Origin: Bacteroidales bacterium
GTDB taxonomy: Bacteria > Bacteroidota > Bacteroidia > Bacteroidales > WCHB1-69
Assembly: GCA_023229985.1 (NCBI GenBank)
Contig: JALNYF010000018.1
Span: 1 to 35,587 of the forward strand
Length of the DNA stretch: 35,587 bases
Direction: 5' to 3'
Under the pieces are notes generated by a model. That model made no database searches, was not told where the DNA came from, and saw only the letters and a program-made list of their open reading frames with translations. Made by a program: the position numbers and the translations under genes. Shown here one piece after another: positions 6,605 through 15,108 of this stretch; the first letter of the stretch is position 1, and each line of letters starts with the position of its first letter.

Positions 6605-9081
6605 TCACTGTTTTCGACAGCCTCGTCATATTCATCTTCATCTTGTCGAGGGACTTGTGTAACGGCAGCAATGATATCGTTGGCTTTCAAATTGATAAGT
6701 CGGACACCTTGGGTGGCACGTCCCATGACGCGAAGTTGGTCAATATGCAGTCTGATGGTTAAGCCGGATTGGTTGATAATCATCAGGTCATCTTCGTCCA
6801 CAACGGATTTCAGGGCTATCAAGCCGCCGGTTTTGTCGGTAATATTAATCGTTTTGATTCCTTTACCGCCGCGGTTGGTAACTCTGTAATCATCTAAGGA
6901 AGATCGTTTTCCGTAGCCGTTTTCGGATACTACCAAAACATTGCTATCGGGGTTGTCGATACAAATCATACCGACTACAAAGTCGTTTTCGTTGGCTAAG
7001 GTGATACCGCGCACGCCGGAGGCATTTCTACCGACGGCTCTCACATTCTTTTCGTTAAATCTCACAGCTTTCCCGGAATGAAGTGCCATCATAATTTCGC
7101 TTTCTCCGTTGGTCAATTGAGCCTCTATCAGGTGGTCATCTTCGCGAATAATAATTGCGTTAATACCATTTGAGCGCGGACGGGAGTATGCTTCTAATGA
7201 AGTTTTCTTGACTATACCTTTTTCGGAGCATAAGATGATGTAATTATTGTTGGTATATTCTTTATCGGTTAAATCTTTGATATTGATAACGGCTTTAATT
7301 TTATCATCACTTTCAATATTGATTAGATTTTGGATAGCGCGACCTTTAGACGTTTTGACACCTTCAGGTATTTCGAAGACTCTCAACCAGAAGCACTTTC
7401 CTTTTTCCGTAAAGAAAAGAAGGTAGTTATGATTGGTGGCGATGTAGAGATGTTCGATAAAATCTTCATCGCGCGAGCCGCCGCCCTTGGAGCCTTTACC
7501 GCCGCGGTTTTGGACTTTATACTCGTTTAAGGATGTACGTTTGATATAGCCAAGGTGTGAAATCGTAATCGCTACTTCGGTATCGGCAATGGTGTCTTCA
7601 ATTTTGAAATCGGCAGAGGTATATTCGATTTTGGAGCGTCTTTCATCGCCGTAGCGTTGTTTGATGTCTGCCAATTCATCTTTCATCACTTGCATTTGCA
7701 TGGTTTCATCAGCCAGCAATCTGGTCAAATAATCGATGGTTTTCATCAATTCGTCATATTCGGCTTGCAGGCGTTCGCGTTCCAGACCGGTAAGTTGGCG
7801 AAGTCTCATTTCGACGATGGCGCGGGCTTGAATTTCGGAAAAATCCCATTTTGTCATTAAACCGGTTCGGGCATCATCTACGTTTTTGGAAGCACGAATC
7901 AGCGCAATTATCTCATCAATAATATCCAAGGCTTTCAGCAATCCTTCCAAAATATGAGCCCGTTCTTGGGCTTTTCGAAGTTCAAATTTCGACCGTCTGA
8001 TGATCACTTCGTGGCGGTGTTTTACATAGCATGCAATGATATCCTTCAACCCTAAGGTCATCGGACGTCCGTTCACCAAAGCGACATTATTTACGCTAAA
8101 AGAAGACTGCAAAGCCGTATATTGGTATAATTTATTCAAAACGACATTGGGAATCGCTTCTTTTTTCAATTCATAGACAATACGGGTGCCGTTTCGCTTA
8201 TTGGAGAGATTTTCGATATTGGTAATGCCTTCTATTTTGCCTTCTTTCACGAGATCCACGGTACGGCGAATCATATCTGAGGGGTTAACCTGATAGGGGA
8301 GGGAGGATACGATTAATTTTGCTCTTCCTTGTTCTTCCTCAATGGTTACATCTCCGCGCATAACGATTCTTCCACGACCGGTTTCAAATGCTTCGCGTAC
8401 TCCATCGTAGCCATAAATGGTACACCCTGACGGAAAATCGGGAGCTTTAACGAACTGCATTAATTCGGAAGCAGTAATATCGTGATTATCAATATATGCG
8501 GTAATACCGTCGCATACTTCGCTCAAATTATGTGGGGGCATATTGGTAGCCATTCCCACAGCAATACCGGAAGAGCCATTGATAAGCAACCCCGGGATTT
8601 TAGCCGGCAACACGACAGGTTCTTGTAAGGAATCATCGAAATTATTTCTAAAATCAACGGTTTCTTTTTGAATATCTTCCAACATTTCCTCCGCAATTTT
8701 GCGCATACGGGCTTCTGTATAACGCATAGCAGCAGGGCTGTCGCCATCTACCGAGCCAAAGTTTCCCTGGCCATCGATAAAGGGGTAACGAAGTGACCAT
8801 TCTTGAGCCATACGAACCATAGAATCATATACGGCACTATCCCCGTGCGGGTGATATTTACCTAAAACTTCACCGACAATTCTCGCAGATTTCTTGAAAG
8901 GTTTACCTGACACGATCCCCATATCCCACATTGCATATAAAATTCTACGATGAACAGGCTTAAGTCCGTCTCGCACGTCCGGAAGGGCACGCGATACGAT
9001 CACCGACATTGAATAGTCAATGTATGCGGTTTTCATCTGGTTCTCAATATTTACCTGTACAATTTTTTCGCCTTCTGCCAT
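6595..9081 (-). CDS. gyrA: DNA gyrase subunit A
   Basis: The 828-residue subunit is of normal length. It introduces negative supercoils with GyrB by double-strand DNA passage. The catalytic tyrosine is Tyr121 in AMRYTEAR. The quinolone-determining region reads HPHGDSAVYDSMVRMAQ, with Ser82 and Asp86 at the E. coli Ser83/Asp87 positions, so no classical resistance change is visible. The C-terminal beta-pinwheel carries the GyrA box as QNRGGKG, and a second TNRGGKG lies in a later blade. It ends with an acidic tail (EDEYDEAVENSEEE), which in other gyrases tunes supercoiling. The ATG at 9081 gives the conserved N-terminus. gyrA stands alone, as is common outside the dnaA-gyrB region, with a -7 element at 9118-9125. 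Confidence 0.98.
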   Translation of the reverse strand: MAEGEKIVQVNIENQMKTAYIDYSMSVIVSRALPDVRDGLKPVHRRILYAMWDMGIVSGKPFKKSARIVGEVLGKYHPHGDSAVYDSMVRMAQEWSLRYPFIDGQGNFGSVDGDSPAAMRYTEARMRKIAEEMLEDIQKETVDFRNNFDDSLQEPVVLPAKIPGLLINGSSGIAVGMATNMPPHNLSEVCDGITAYIDNHDITASELMQFVKAPDFPSGCTIYGYDGVREAFETGRGRIVMRGDVTIEEEQGRAKLIVSSLPYQVNPSDMIRRTVDLVKEGKIEGITNIENLSNKRNGTRIVYELKKEAIPNVVLNKLYQYTALQSSFSVNNVALVNGRPMTLGLKDIIACYVKHRHEVIIRRSKFELRKAQERAHILEGLLKALDIIDEIIALIRASKNVDDARTGLMTKWDFSEIQARAIVEMRLRQLTGLERERLQAEYDELMKTIDYLTRLLADETMQMQVMKDELADIKQRYGDERRSKIEYTSADFKIEDTIADTEVAITISHLGYIKRTSLNEYKVQNRGGKGSKGGGSRDEDFIEHLYIATNHNYLLFFTEKGKCFWLRVFEIPEGVKTSKGRAIQNLINIESDDKIKAVINIKDLTDKEYTNNNYIILCSEKGIVKKTSLEAYSRPRSNGINAIIIREDDHLIEAQLTNGESEIMMALHSGKAVRFNEKNVRAVGRNASGVRGITLANENDFVVGMICIDNPDSNVLVVSENGYGKRSSLDDYRVTNRGGKGIKTINITDKTGGLIALKSVVDEDDLMIINQSGLTIRLHIDQLRVMGRATQGVRLINLKANDIIAAVTQVPRQDEDEYDEAVENSEEE

Positions 9082-9117
9082 GATTTTGTTTGATTAATGT
9101 TATAACTCTATAAGTAT

Positions 9118-9125
9118 CAAATATA
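9118..9125 (-). promoter_or_regulatory. -7 promoter element of gyrA
   Basis: On the minus strand TATATTTG lies 36 bases upstream of the gyrA ATG. No confident -33 element was found at the expected spacing. Confidence 0.55.
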
Positions 9126-9447
9126 TAAGTTTGGTATAAATTAGAGTGCGAAATTACAAAAAAAATCGTTATAAAAGGCTTTATTGGACGATATTTTTCA
9201 ACAATTCATTCAATTATTTTTCATTCAAGAGAGACGGAAAAAAGATCTGATGATTCGTTTTGTAAAAAGTAATGTTCCCTTATCAATCTTCTTTAAACAT
9301 TGATTTAAAGATTGTTATATGAAACGGCAAAGTCATTGTTTTGGAATGGGTCATTGAAAAGAGTTCTCATAAAAAACGTGATTGTGGAAGAAATTAGATT
9401 TTTTAAAAATATTTTTATAGAAGTGGTATTTATATCAAAAAAAAATG
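9126..9447. other. intergenic region between divergent gyrA and rpsT
   Basis: No gene was recognised here. The one structured piece is a hairpin at 9284-9314, where CAATCTT...TTTAAA pairs with TTTAAAGATTG around a 6-base loop with a 3-base bulge. It lies too far upstream of the rpsT promoter to be in its leader, and its role is unknown. Confidence 0.5.
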
Positions 9448-9455
9448 TATTTTTG
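9448..9455 (+). promoter_or_regulatory. -7 promoter element of rpsT
   Basis: TATTTTTG followed by CACC lies 45 bases before the rpsT ATG. The predicted leader is about 40 bases. Confidence 0.65.
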
Positions 9456-9500
9456 CACCCTGAATTTAAGCAAGTAAAAAAATAATAGAAAATTAGAGAA

Positions 9501-9752
9501 ATGGCAAATCACAAGTCAGCAATTAAAAGGATAAGAGCAAATAACAGCAAAAGATTAGCTAATCGTTACTATGCAAAAACGATGCGTAATGCGATTAGAG
9601 ATATTAAGATGGTTACCGTGAAGGGCGATGCCGAAAAGAAATTACCCTCCGTTGTATCTTTAATTGATAAATTATCTAAGAAAGGCATTATTCATAAAAA
9701 TAAAGCTGCTAATTTAAAATCAGGTTTGATGAAAAAAATCAATACCTTATAA
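9501..9752 (+). CDS. rpsT: 30S ribosomal protein S20
   Basis: This 83-residue basic helical protein binds 16S rRNA early in 30S assembly. It has the typical S20 start MANHKSAIKRIRANNSKRLANR and the C-terminal signature GIIHKNKAANLKSGLMKKI, with length normal for the family. It is monocistronic, between its own promoter at 9448 and a strong terminator at 9775, as in many bacteria. It is separate from the large ribosomal operon that follows on the opposite strand. Confidence 0.97.
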   Translation: MANHKSAIKRIRANNSKRLANRYYAKTMRNAIRDIKMVTVKGDAEKKLPSVVSLIDKLSKKGIIHKNKAANLKSGLMKKINTL

Positions 9753-9774
9753 TTTTGTTTTCATAATGACTGAA

Positions 9775-9807
9775 GAGGCCCTGCAATTTTGCGGGGTCTC
9801 TTTTTTT
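9775..9807 (+). terminator. intrinsic terminator of rpsT
   Basis: GAGGCCCTGCA and TGCGGGGTCTC form an 11-bp stem with two G-T pairs, followed by seven T. Confidence 0.9.
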
Positions 9808-9865
9808 GTGGTATATTGTCAGGGAGATAAGTTGTTTGGCAAATAGATTGAATACGATTAAAAGC

Positions 9866-9895
9866 AAAAAAAATCTCCCGATGTGGGAGATTTTA
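9866..9895 (-). terminator. intrinsic terminator of the ribosomal protein operon
   Basis: On the minus strand AAAATCTCCC and GGGAGATTTT pair around a 5-base loop and are followed by a T run. It lies 45-70 bases past the rpsE stop and marks the end of the operon there, where rpmD-rplO-secY would normally follow. A second smaller hairpin (AAACAAGA/TCTTGTTT) lies at 9907-9926. Confidence 0.9.
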
Positions 9896-9938
9896 GTGAA
9901 ATTATAAAACAAGAAAACTCTTGTTTTTAGGTTTATTA

Positions 9939-10457
9939 TTAGCCGTTAAATACTTTATCTAAGCCGATTCCTCTAACTTGGGCAACGGTATAGGGGTCGC
10001 GCAGTTGAGCGAGGGCATTGATAGTGGCTTTCACAACGCTATGAGGGTTTGAGGATCCTTTTGATTTAGCCAACACGTCTTTCACGCCAACGCTTTCCAA
10101 AACGGCACGCATAGCACCACCGGCGATGACACCGGTACCGGGAGCTGCGGGTTTCATGAAAACGAGAGATCCGCTATATTTTCCTTCTTGTTGGTGAGGA
10201 ATTGTACCTTTGAGTACGGGAACCTTGATAAGGTTCTTTTTTGCGTCATCGATACCTTTAGCGATAGCAGCGGAGACTTCCTTTGCTTTTCCCAATCCGT
10301 AGCCGACTACGCCGTTTTCGTTACCTACCACAACAATAGCTGAAAAACTGAATGTTCTACCACCTTTTGTTACTTTAGTTACTCTATTCACTGCAACCAA
10401 TCTATCTTTAAATTCGATATCGGTTGATTTTACTCTTTTAACGTTTACATTTGACAT
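9939..10457 (-). CDS. rpsE: 30S ribosomal protein S5
   Basis: The 172-residue protein has the S5 N-terminal double-stranded RNA-binding domain (DRLVAVNRVTKVTKGGRTFSF, then GNENGVVGYGLGKAKEV) and the C-terminal domain with VKDVLAKSKGSSNPHSVVKAT. S5 helps maintain decoding fidelity and lies near the mRNA entry. It is the last gene of this operon. In the usual spc order rpmD, rplO and secY would follow, but a terminator occurs instead. Confidence 0.97.
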   Translation of the reverse strand: MSNVNVKRVKSTDIEFKDRLVAVNRVTKVTKGGRTFSFSAIVVVGNENGVVGYGLGKAKEVSAAIAKGIDDAKKNLIKVPVLKGTIPHQQEGKYSGSLVFMKPAAPGTGVIAGGAMRAVLESVGVKDVLAKSKGSSNPHSVVKATINALAQLRDPYTVAQVRGIGLDKVFNG

Positions 10458-10470
10458 AACTTCTTCTGTT

Positions 10471-10827
10471 TTAGAACATTAAACCACCTTCTCTGGCAGC
10501 GTCAGCCAAAGATTTAACTCTACCATGATACAAATAACCGTTACGGTCAAACACCACTTGCGTGATACCGGCGGCTGTTGCTTTTTCTGCTACATTTTTA
10601 CCAACGAGGGCAGATTTTGCCACTTTGGTAATTTTCTGGTCGCGAATTTCCGCGATAGCGGAAGATGCCGATACCAATGTACGTCCGGAGAGATCGTCGA
10701 TAATTTGCACATAGATATCGCGATTACTTCTAAAGACGGACAATCTTGGACGTTCCGGAGTACCGCTAATAACTTTGCGGACTCTTTGTTTGATCCTTGT
10801 TCTTCTAAATATTTTTTGATTAGCCAT
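10471..10827 (-). CDS. rplR: 50S ribosomal protein L18
   Basis: This 118-residue protein carries 5S rRNA into the large subunit together with L5. Typical motifs are RPRLSVFRSNRDIYVQIIDD near the N-terminus and VVFDRNGYLYHGRVKSLADAAREGGL at the C-terminus. It starts 21 bases after rplF and ends 13 bases before rpsE, as in the standard spc order. Confidence 0.97.
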   Translation of the reverse strand: MANQKIFRRTRIKQRVRKVISGTPERPRLSVFRSNRDIYVQIIDDLSGRTLVSASSAIAEIRDQKITKVAKSALVGKNVAEKATAAGITQVVFDRNGYLYHGRVKSLADAAREGGLMF

Positions 10828-10848
10828 TTTACTATATTTTTTTCAATT

Positions 10849-11406
10849 TTATTTATCTGCAGATTTTCCTGCTTTCTTTCTAACGATTTCTCCCACGAAG
10901 CGGATACCTTTTCCTTTGTAAGGTTCAGGTTTACGATAGGAGCGAATTTTGTTGGCAACTTGTCCCAATAATTGTTTATCAATACTTTTCAAAATAATGA
11001 TGGGATTTTTACCTTTTTCGGTAATCGTTTCGACTTTTACTTCGGGTGAAAGTTCGAATATCAAGTTATGAGAATAACCTAAGCTTAATTCGAGTAATTG
11101 GCCGGTAGCTTGAGCTTTGTAAGCCACGCCGACTAATTCTTGTTTGATTTCGAATCCTTCGGAAACGCCTTTAACCATATTGGCTAAGAGTGCGCGATAG
11201 AGACCGTGCATAGCTTTATGGCGTTTTTGTTCGGTAGGGCGTTCCAAGATGATATGGTTATCTTCGATTTTGATAGTGATGTCACCATCAACAAATTGTT
11301 TCAATTCTCCGAGGGGACCTTTAACGGTAACGACATTACTTTTGGGGTCTCTTTGGAAGTCCACTCCTTTGGGGAGGGCAATGGGTAATTTTCCTATTCT
11401 TGACAT
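10849..11406 (-). CDS. rplF: 50S ribosomal protein L6
   Basis: This 185-residue protein with two similar domains binds 23S rRNA near the sarcin-ricin loop. It starts MSRIGKLPIALPKGV and ends with the L6 signature PEPYKGKGIRFVGEIVRKKAGK. Its start is preceded, 8 bases upstream, by a perfect AGGAGG, which is rare in this lineage. Confidence 0.97.
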   Translation of the reverse strand: MSRIGKLPIALPKGVDFQRDPKSNVVTVKGPLGELKQFVDGDITIKIEDNHIILERPTEQKRHKAMHGLYRALLANMVKGVSEGFEIKQELVGVAYKAQATGQLLELSLGYSHNLIFELSPEVKVETITEKGKNPIIILKSIDKQLLGQVANKIRSYRKPEPYKGKGIRFVGEIVRKKAGKSADK

Positions 11407-11414
11407 AATTCTTT

Positions 11415-11420
11415 CCTCCT
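11415..11420 (-). promoter_or_regulatory. strong Shine-Dalgarno sequence for rplF
   Basis: The minus strand reads AGGAGG, with 8 bases between it and the rplF ATG at 11406. Bacteroidetes genes mostly lack such sites, so it stands out and confirms the rplF start. Confidence 0.8.
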
Positions 11421-11421
11421 A

Positions 11422-11820
11422 TTAACTAATGTAACATAAAACCTCACCACCGACATTATTTGCTTTGGCTTCCTTATCGGTCATCATGCCGTGGGAAGTT
11501 GAAACAATAGCTATTCCCAAACCGTTGAGAACGGTAGGCATTTCTTCCACGCCAACATATTTACGCAAACCGGGGCGGCTCACGCGTTGCAAGGTATTGA
11601 TAGCGGATTGTTTGGTTACCGGGTGATATTTGAGGGCTATTTTGATGATTCCCGGGTGGCAATCATCTTCAAATTTATAATTCAGGATATAACCTTTTTC
11701 AAACAAAATTTGCGTGATAGCTTTTTTTGTTTTAGAAGCAGGAATTTCTACTATTTTGTGATTAGCCATTATGGCATTTCTCAAACGTGTTAAGTAATCT
11801 GATATTGGGTCCGTATTCAT
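11422..11820 (-). CDS. rpsH: 30S ribosomal protein S8
   Basis: This 132-residue protein binds the central domain of 16S rRNA and in other bacteria represses spc operon translation. The start is placed at the ATG at 11820, giving MNTDPISDYLTRLRNA; the frame extends further upstream only through a TTG inside rpsN. The C-terminal signature GLGIAIVSTSHGMMTDKEA and the terminal GGEVLCYIS are typical. It is followed 15 bases later by rplF. Confidence 0.96.
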   Translation of the reverse strand: MNTDPISDYLTRLRNAIMANHKIVEIPASKTKKAITQILFEKGYILNYKFEDDCHPGIIKIALKYHPVTKQSAINTLQRVSRPGLRKYVGVEEMPTVLNGLGIAIVSTSHGMMTDKEAKANNVGGEVLCYIS

Positions 11821-11843
11821 AACTATTTCTCTCTTTTTTAATT

Positions 11844-12149
11844 TTACCAACTTGCTTTTTTAACGCCCGGTATTAAACCAGCCAAAGCCATTTCTCTAAA
11901 ATTAATACGAGAAATGCCGAATTGACGCATATAACCTTTTGGACGACCTGTTAATTTACAACGATTGTGTAATCTGATAGGATTAGAATTTGGCGGAAGC
12001 TGTTGCAATGCTTTCACGGCAGCTTCTTTCTCATCAGTATATTCGCTGCCTGTATTGATAATTTTCTTCAATTCGGCGCGTTTTGCAGCATACTTAGAGA
12101 TCATTCTTTCTCTTTTAACTTCTTTTGCTTTTAATGATTCTTTTGCCAT
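11844..12149 (-). CDS. rpsN: 30S ribosomal protein S14, zinc-free type
   Basis: The 101-residue protein is the longer S14 form that lacks the CxxC...CxxC zinc ribbon: only one Cys is present, in HNRCKLTGRPKGYMRQFG. The end GISRINFREMALAGLIPGVKKASW is characteristic. It assembles into the 30S head. Its place between rplE and rpsH is standard. Confidence 0.97.
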   Translation of the reverse strand: MAKESLKAKEVKRERMISKYAAKRAELKKIINTGSEYTDEKEAAVKALQQLPPNSNPIRLHNRCKLTGRPKGYMRQFGISRINFREMALAGLIPGVKKASW

Positions 12150-12152
12150 ATC

Positions 12153-12707
12153 CTATTTTTGATTTTTAAATGGTAATCCAAATTCTTTTAATAATGCCAG
12201 ACACTCTTTATCATTTTGTGCTGTAGTTACGAAAGTGATATCCATACCATTGATTTTCGCAACTTTATCGAGGTCAATTTCGGGGAAGATAATTTGTTCG
12301 GGGATACCTAAGGTATAGTTTCCTCTTCCGTCGAAGCCTTTATCGTTGATACCTCTAAAGTCTCTGATACGAGGGATAGAGACGGAGATAAGTCTATCTA
12401 AAAATTCATACATTTTTTCGCCGCGGAGGGTAACGCGCACGCCGATAGGCATACCACGACGCAATTTAAAGTTAGAAATATCTTTTTTAGATTTTGTAGG
12501 AACGGCTTTTTGTCCTGCAATAAGGGTCATTTCTTGAGCGCCTATTTCGATTAATTTCTTATCGGCGATACCAAATTTTCCCAAACCTTGGTTCAGGCAT
12601 ATTTTTTGTAATCTGGGAACGCGCATAGGGGATTTGAATCCAAATTGTTCTTTTAATGCGGGAACAACTTCGTTATCATATTTTTCTTTATATCTTGGTA
12701 CGTACAT
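12153..12707 (-). CDS. rplE: 50S ribosomal protein L5
   Basis: The 184-residue protein binds 5S rRNA and forms an intersubunit bridge with S13. Recognisable parts are LQKICLNQGLG, the TKSKKDISNFKLRRGMPIG region and FPEIDLDKV. Its ATG overlaps the rplX stop by one base (TAATG). A GGGGAGGAG sequence sits 9 bases upstream inside rplX. It ends 3 bases before rpsN. Confidence 0.97.
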   Translation of the reverse strand: MYVPRYKEKYDNEVVPALKEQFGFKSPMRVPRLQKICLNQGLGKFGIADKKLIEIGAQEMTLIAGQKAVPTKSKKDISNFKLRRGMPIGVRVTLRGEKMYEFLDRLISVSIPRIRDFRGINDKGFDGRGNYTLGIPEQIIFPEIDLDKVAKINGMDITFVTTAQNDKECLALLKEFGLPFKNQK

Positions 12708-13021
12708 TATTTGATCTCCTCCCCTGATTTTTTAGAATATCTAACTAATTTACCTGCATCGCCCAATTTTCTACCGATTCTGGTAGCAACGCCTTTGGCA
12801 TCCATATACATCAGATTTGAGATGTGGATTGGGGCTTCTTTTTTGATGATACCGCCTTGAGGGTTTTTCGCGTTAGCTTTGGTATGTTTTGATACCATAT
12901 TCACGCCCTCTACCAATGCGCGGTAGTTTTCTTTGTCCACCATTAAGACCTTTCCTTTTGATCCCTTGGAATCTCCGGCAATGACCTTAACCATGTCGCC
13001 TTTTTTAATGTGAATTTTCAT
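12707..13021 (-). CDS. rplX: 50S ribosomal protein L24
   Basis: This 104-residue assembly-initiator protein of the 50S subunit has a KOW motif near the N-terminus (KGDMVKVIAGDSKGSKGKVLMVD). The rest, HTKANAKNPQGGIIKKEAPIHISN, is typical. It lies between rplN and rplE; its stop overlaps the rplE start. Confidence 0.97.
   Translation of the reverse strand: MKIHIKKGDMVKVIAGDSKGSKGKVLMVDKENYRALVEGVNMVSKHTKANAKNPQGGIIKKEAPIHISNLMYMDAKGVATRIGRKLGDAGKLVRYSKKSGEEIK
12716..12724 (-). promoter_or_regulatory. strong Shine-Dalgarno sequence for rplE
   Basis: The minus strand reads GGGGAGGAG just before the TAATG overlap of rplX and rplE. Two strong sites in one operon (with 11415-11420) are unusual here. 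Confidence 0.65.
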
Positions 13022-13077
13022 TGTTTTGTTTTTAATTAATTATCAATTGGTCTTTGTCAATTGTTCCTTTTAAATGA

Positions 13078-13446
13078 TTACAGTACTTCGGGAGCCAAAG
13101 AAACTATTTTAAGGTATTGTTTCTCACGGAGTTCACGAGCTACGGGTCCGAAAATACGGGTACCGCGGAGTTCGTCGATTCCAGTAAGAAGTACCACTGC
13201 GTTATCGTCGAAGCGGATATATGAACCGTCATTTCTCCTGATGTGTTTTTTGGTTCTGACGATAACTGCTTTAGATACAGTACCTTTTTTTACATTACCG
13301 GACGGGATTGCACTTTTGATTGTGACAACAATTTTGTCACCCACGCCGGCATATCTTCTTTTGGTGCCACCCAATACGCGGATACATAATACTTCTTTTG
13401 CCCCGCTATTATCTGCAACTGCTAATCTTGATTCTTGTTGTATCAT
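13078..13446 (-). CDS. rplN: 50S ribosomal protein L14
   Basis: The 122-residue protein starts MIQQESRLAVADNSGAKEVL and contains the L14 signature with IRRNDGSYIRFDDNAVVL and GTRIFGPVARELRE. It sits at the subunit interface and contacts L19. rpsQ ends 2 bases upstream, and a 56-base gap separates it from rplX. Confidence 0.98.
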   Translation of the reverse strand: MIQQESRLAVADNSGAKEVLCIRVLGGTKRRYAGVGDKIVVTIKSAIPSGNVKKGTVSKAVIVRTKKHIRRNDGSYIRFDDNAVVLLTGIDELRGTRIFGPVARELREKQYLKIVSLAPEVL

Positions 13447-13448
13447 AA

Positions 13449-13706
13449 CTATTTTGCTCTTTCAATGATTTCTACTAAACGCCAGCGTTTACTTTTGCTA
13501 AGTGGTCTGGTTTCCATTACTCTGACTTTGTCGCCAATTTGGCATTCGTTATTTTCGTCGTGTGCCATTAATTTGGTTGTTCTTTTCAAGAATTTCCCGT
13601 ATTTTGGATGTTTCAATTTACGTTCAACGCTTACAAGAATGGATTTATCCATTTTGTTACTGGTTACGAGTCCTTCTCTGACTTTTCTTTTATTTCTTTC
13701 TTCCAT
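13449..13706 (-). CDS. rpsQ: 30S ribosomal protein S17
   Basis: The 85-residue protein with an OB fold binds the 5' domain of 16S rRNA. Signature parts are GLVTSNKMDKSILVSVERK, HPKYGKFLKRTTKLMAHDE and GDKVRVMETRPLSKSKRWRL. Operon order rpmC-rpsQ-rplN is standard. Confidence 0.97.
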   Translation of the reverse strand: MEERNKRKVREGLVTSNKMDKSILVSVERKLKHPKYGKFLKRTTKLMAHDENNECQIGDKVRVMETRPLSKSKRWRLVEIIERAK

Positions 13707-13723
13707 AATTTGGTATTCTTAAA

Positions 13724-13927
13724 TTAATTTGCACTTTCGTTTAATTCACGTTTGCGGATTTCGGTTTTCAATCGTGCGATAGTTCTCCTTTGTTCTTTAA
13801 TCGTTTGAGGATTTTCGATGGGAGAAACAGCGTGAGATAATTTCATTTTTACCAAATGTTGTTGTTGTTCAACTAATCTGTCCTTCATTTCAGGCGTAGA
13901 AAGTTCTTTTATTACTTGTTGTTTCAT
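13724..13927 (-). CDS. rpmC: 50S ribosomal protein L29
   Basis: This 67-residue helical-hairpin protein lies near the peptide exit tunnel. It begins MKQQVIKELSTPEMKDRL and ends RRTIARLKTEIRKRELNE, the L29 signature. It starts 5 bases after rplP. Confidence 0.95.
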   Translation of the reverse strand: MKQQVIKELSTPEMKDRLVEQQQHLVKMKLSHAVSPIENPQTIKEQRRTIARLKTEIRKRELNESAN

Positions 13928-13932
13928 GGTTA

Positions 13933-14358
13933 TTAAATTTCTTCTGAATAATCTCTTCTAACAATAAATCTGGTAGCCACAGGTAATTTCTGAGCACCTA
14001 ATCGGAGGGCTTCTTTCGCCACTTCAAAGGGAACACCGTCGGCTTCGAACAAAATTCTGCCTGGGCTTACGCGTGCAACGAAATATTCGGGAGCACCTTT
14101 ACCTTTACCCATACGTACTTCAGCAGGTTTTTTGGTAACAGGTTTATCGGGGAAAATTCTGATCCACAATTGTCCTTCACGTTTCATATAACGGGTAATT
14201 GCCTGACGTGCAGCTTCTATTTGACGACCGGTAATCCAATGTTCTTCAAGGGTTTTGATGCCGAACGAACCGAAAGAAATTTCACTTCCGCGCTTCGTGA
14301 TGCTCTTCATTCTACCCTTCTGCGGTCTTCTATATTTGGTCTTTTTTGGTTGTAACAT
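13933..14358 (-). CDS. rplP: 50S ribosomal protein L16
   Basis: The 141-residue protein contacts the A-site tRNA region of the 50S subunit. It starts MLQPKKTKYRRPQKGRMK and has the L16 signatures WIRIFPDKPVTKKPAEVRMG and MGKGKGAPEYFVARVSPGRI. Length is normal. It lies 22 bases after rpsC. Confidence 0.98.
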   Translation of the reverse strand: MLQPKKTKYRRPQKGRMKSITKRGSEISFGSFGIKTLEEHWITGRQIEAARQAITRYMKREGQLWIRIFPDKPVTKKPAEVRMGKGKGAPEYFVARVSPGRILFEADGVPFEVAKEALRLGAQKLPVATRFIVRRDYSEEI

Positions 14359-14380
14359 GACTTAGCTGTTTTTATTATTA

Positions 14381-15106
14381 TTAATTTCTTTTTTCGTTTC
14401 TTTTCCCAACGGGTCTCGGGGATCTCTTGGCTCCGACTTTTTGTTCTTTTGCGTCACCGGGCAATTGGAAGAGGTCTCTTTTTTCATACACCAACCCGCA
14501 GCATATCCAAACTTTCAGACCAATACGTCCGTAGGTGGTATGAGCTTCTGCCTTAGCGTAGTCAATGTCGGCTCTTAAAGTATGGAGAGGAGTTCTGCCT
14601 TCTTTTAAGTGTTCGGTTCTTGCCATTTCTGCACCGCCTAAACGACCGGAAACCGATACTTTGATTCCCTCTGCGTTGGCACGCATCGTAGAGGCAATAG
14701 CGGTCTTAACGGCTTTTCTGTATGATGCTCTGCCTTCAATTTGTTTGGCTATGTTTTGCGCAACCAATTCGGCGTTCAAATCAGGACGTTTTACCTCAAC
14801 AATATTAATTTGAATATCTTTGTTGGTAATTTTCTTTAATTCTTCTTTGAGTTTCTCAACTTCAGTACCCCCTTTTCCGATGATTAAACCCGGACGTGCG
14901 GTATAAAGTGCTACAGTCACCAACTTAAGTGTTCTTTCAATGTAAATTTTTGCAATACCGGCTTTGAACAATCTCGCGTTCAAATATTTTCTAATTTTGT
15001 CGTCTTCAACTATTTTATTGGCGAATTGCTTGCCGCCATACCAATTAGAATCCCATCCTCTGATTATGCCTAATCTTAAGCCTACCGGATTAACTTTTTG
15101 ACCCAT
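14381..15106 (-). CDS. rpsC: 30S ribosomal protein S3
   Basis: The 241-residue protein lines the mRNA entry channel and contributes helicase activity with S4 and S5. It starts MGQKVNPVGLRLGIIRGWDS. A KH domain with LIIGKGGTEVEKLKEEL follows, and the C-terminal S3 signature runs SGRLGGAEMARTEHLKEG. The start lies 2 bases after the rplV stop. Confidence 0.98.
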   Translation of the reverse strand: MGQKVNPVGLRLGIIRGWDSNWYGGKQFANKIVEDDKIRKYLNARLFKAGIAKIYIERTLKLVTVALYTARPGLIIGKGGTEVEKLKEELKKITNKDIQINIVEVKRPDLNAELVAQNIAKQIEGRASYRKAVKTAIASTMRANAEGIKVSVSGRLGGAEMARTEHLKEGRTPLHTLRADIDYAKAEAHTTYGRIGLKVWICCGLVYEKRDLFQLPGDAKEQKVGAKRSPRPVGKRNEKRN

Positions 15107-15108
15107 AC

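Noticed and set aside
8980..9081. possible quinolone-resistance change in gyrA
   Set aside because: Ser82 and Asp86 are present at the key positions, so the region looks wild type.
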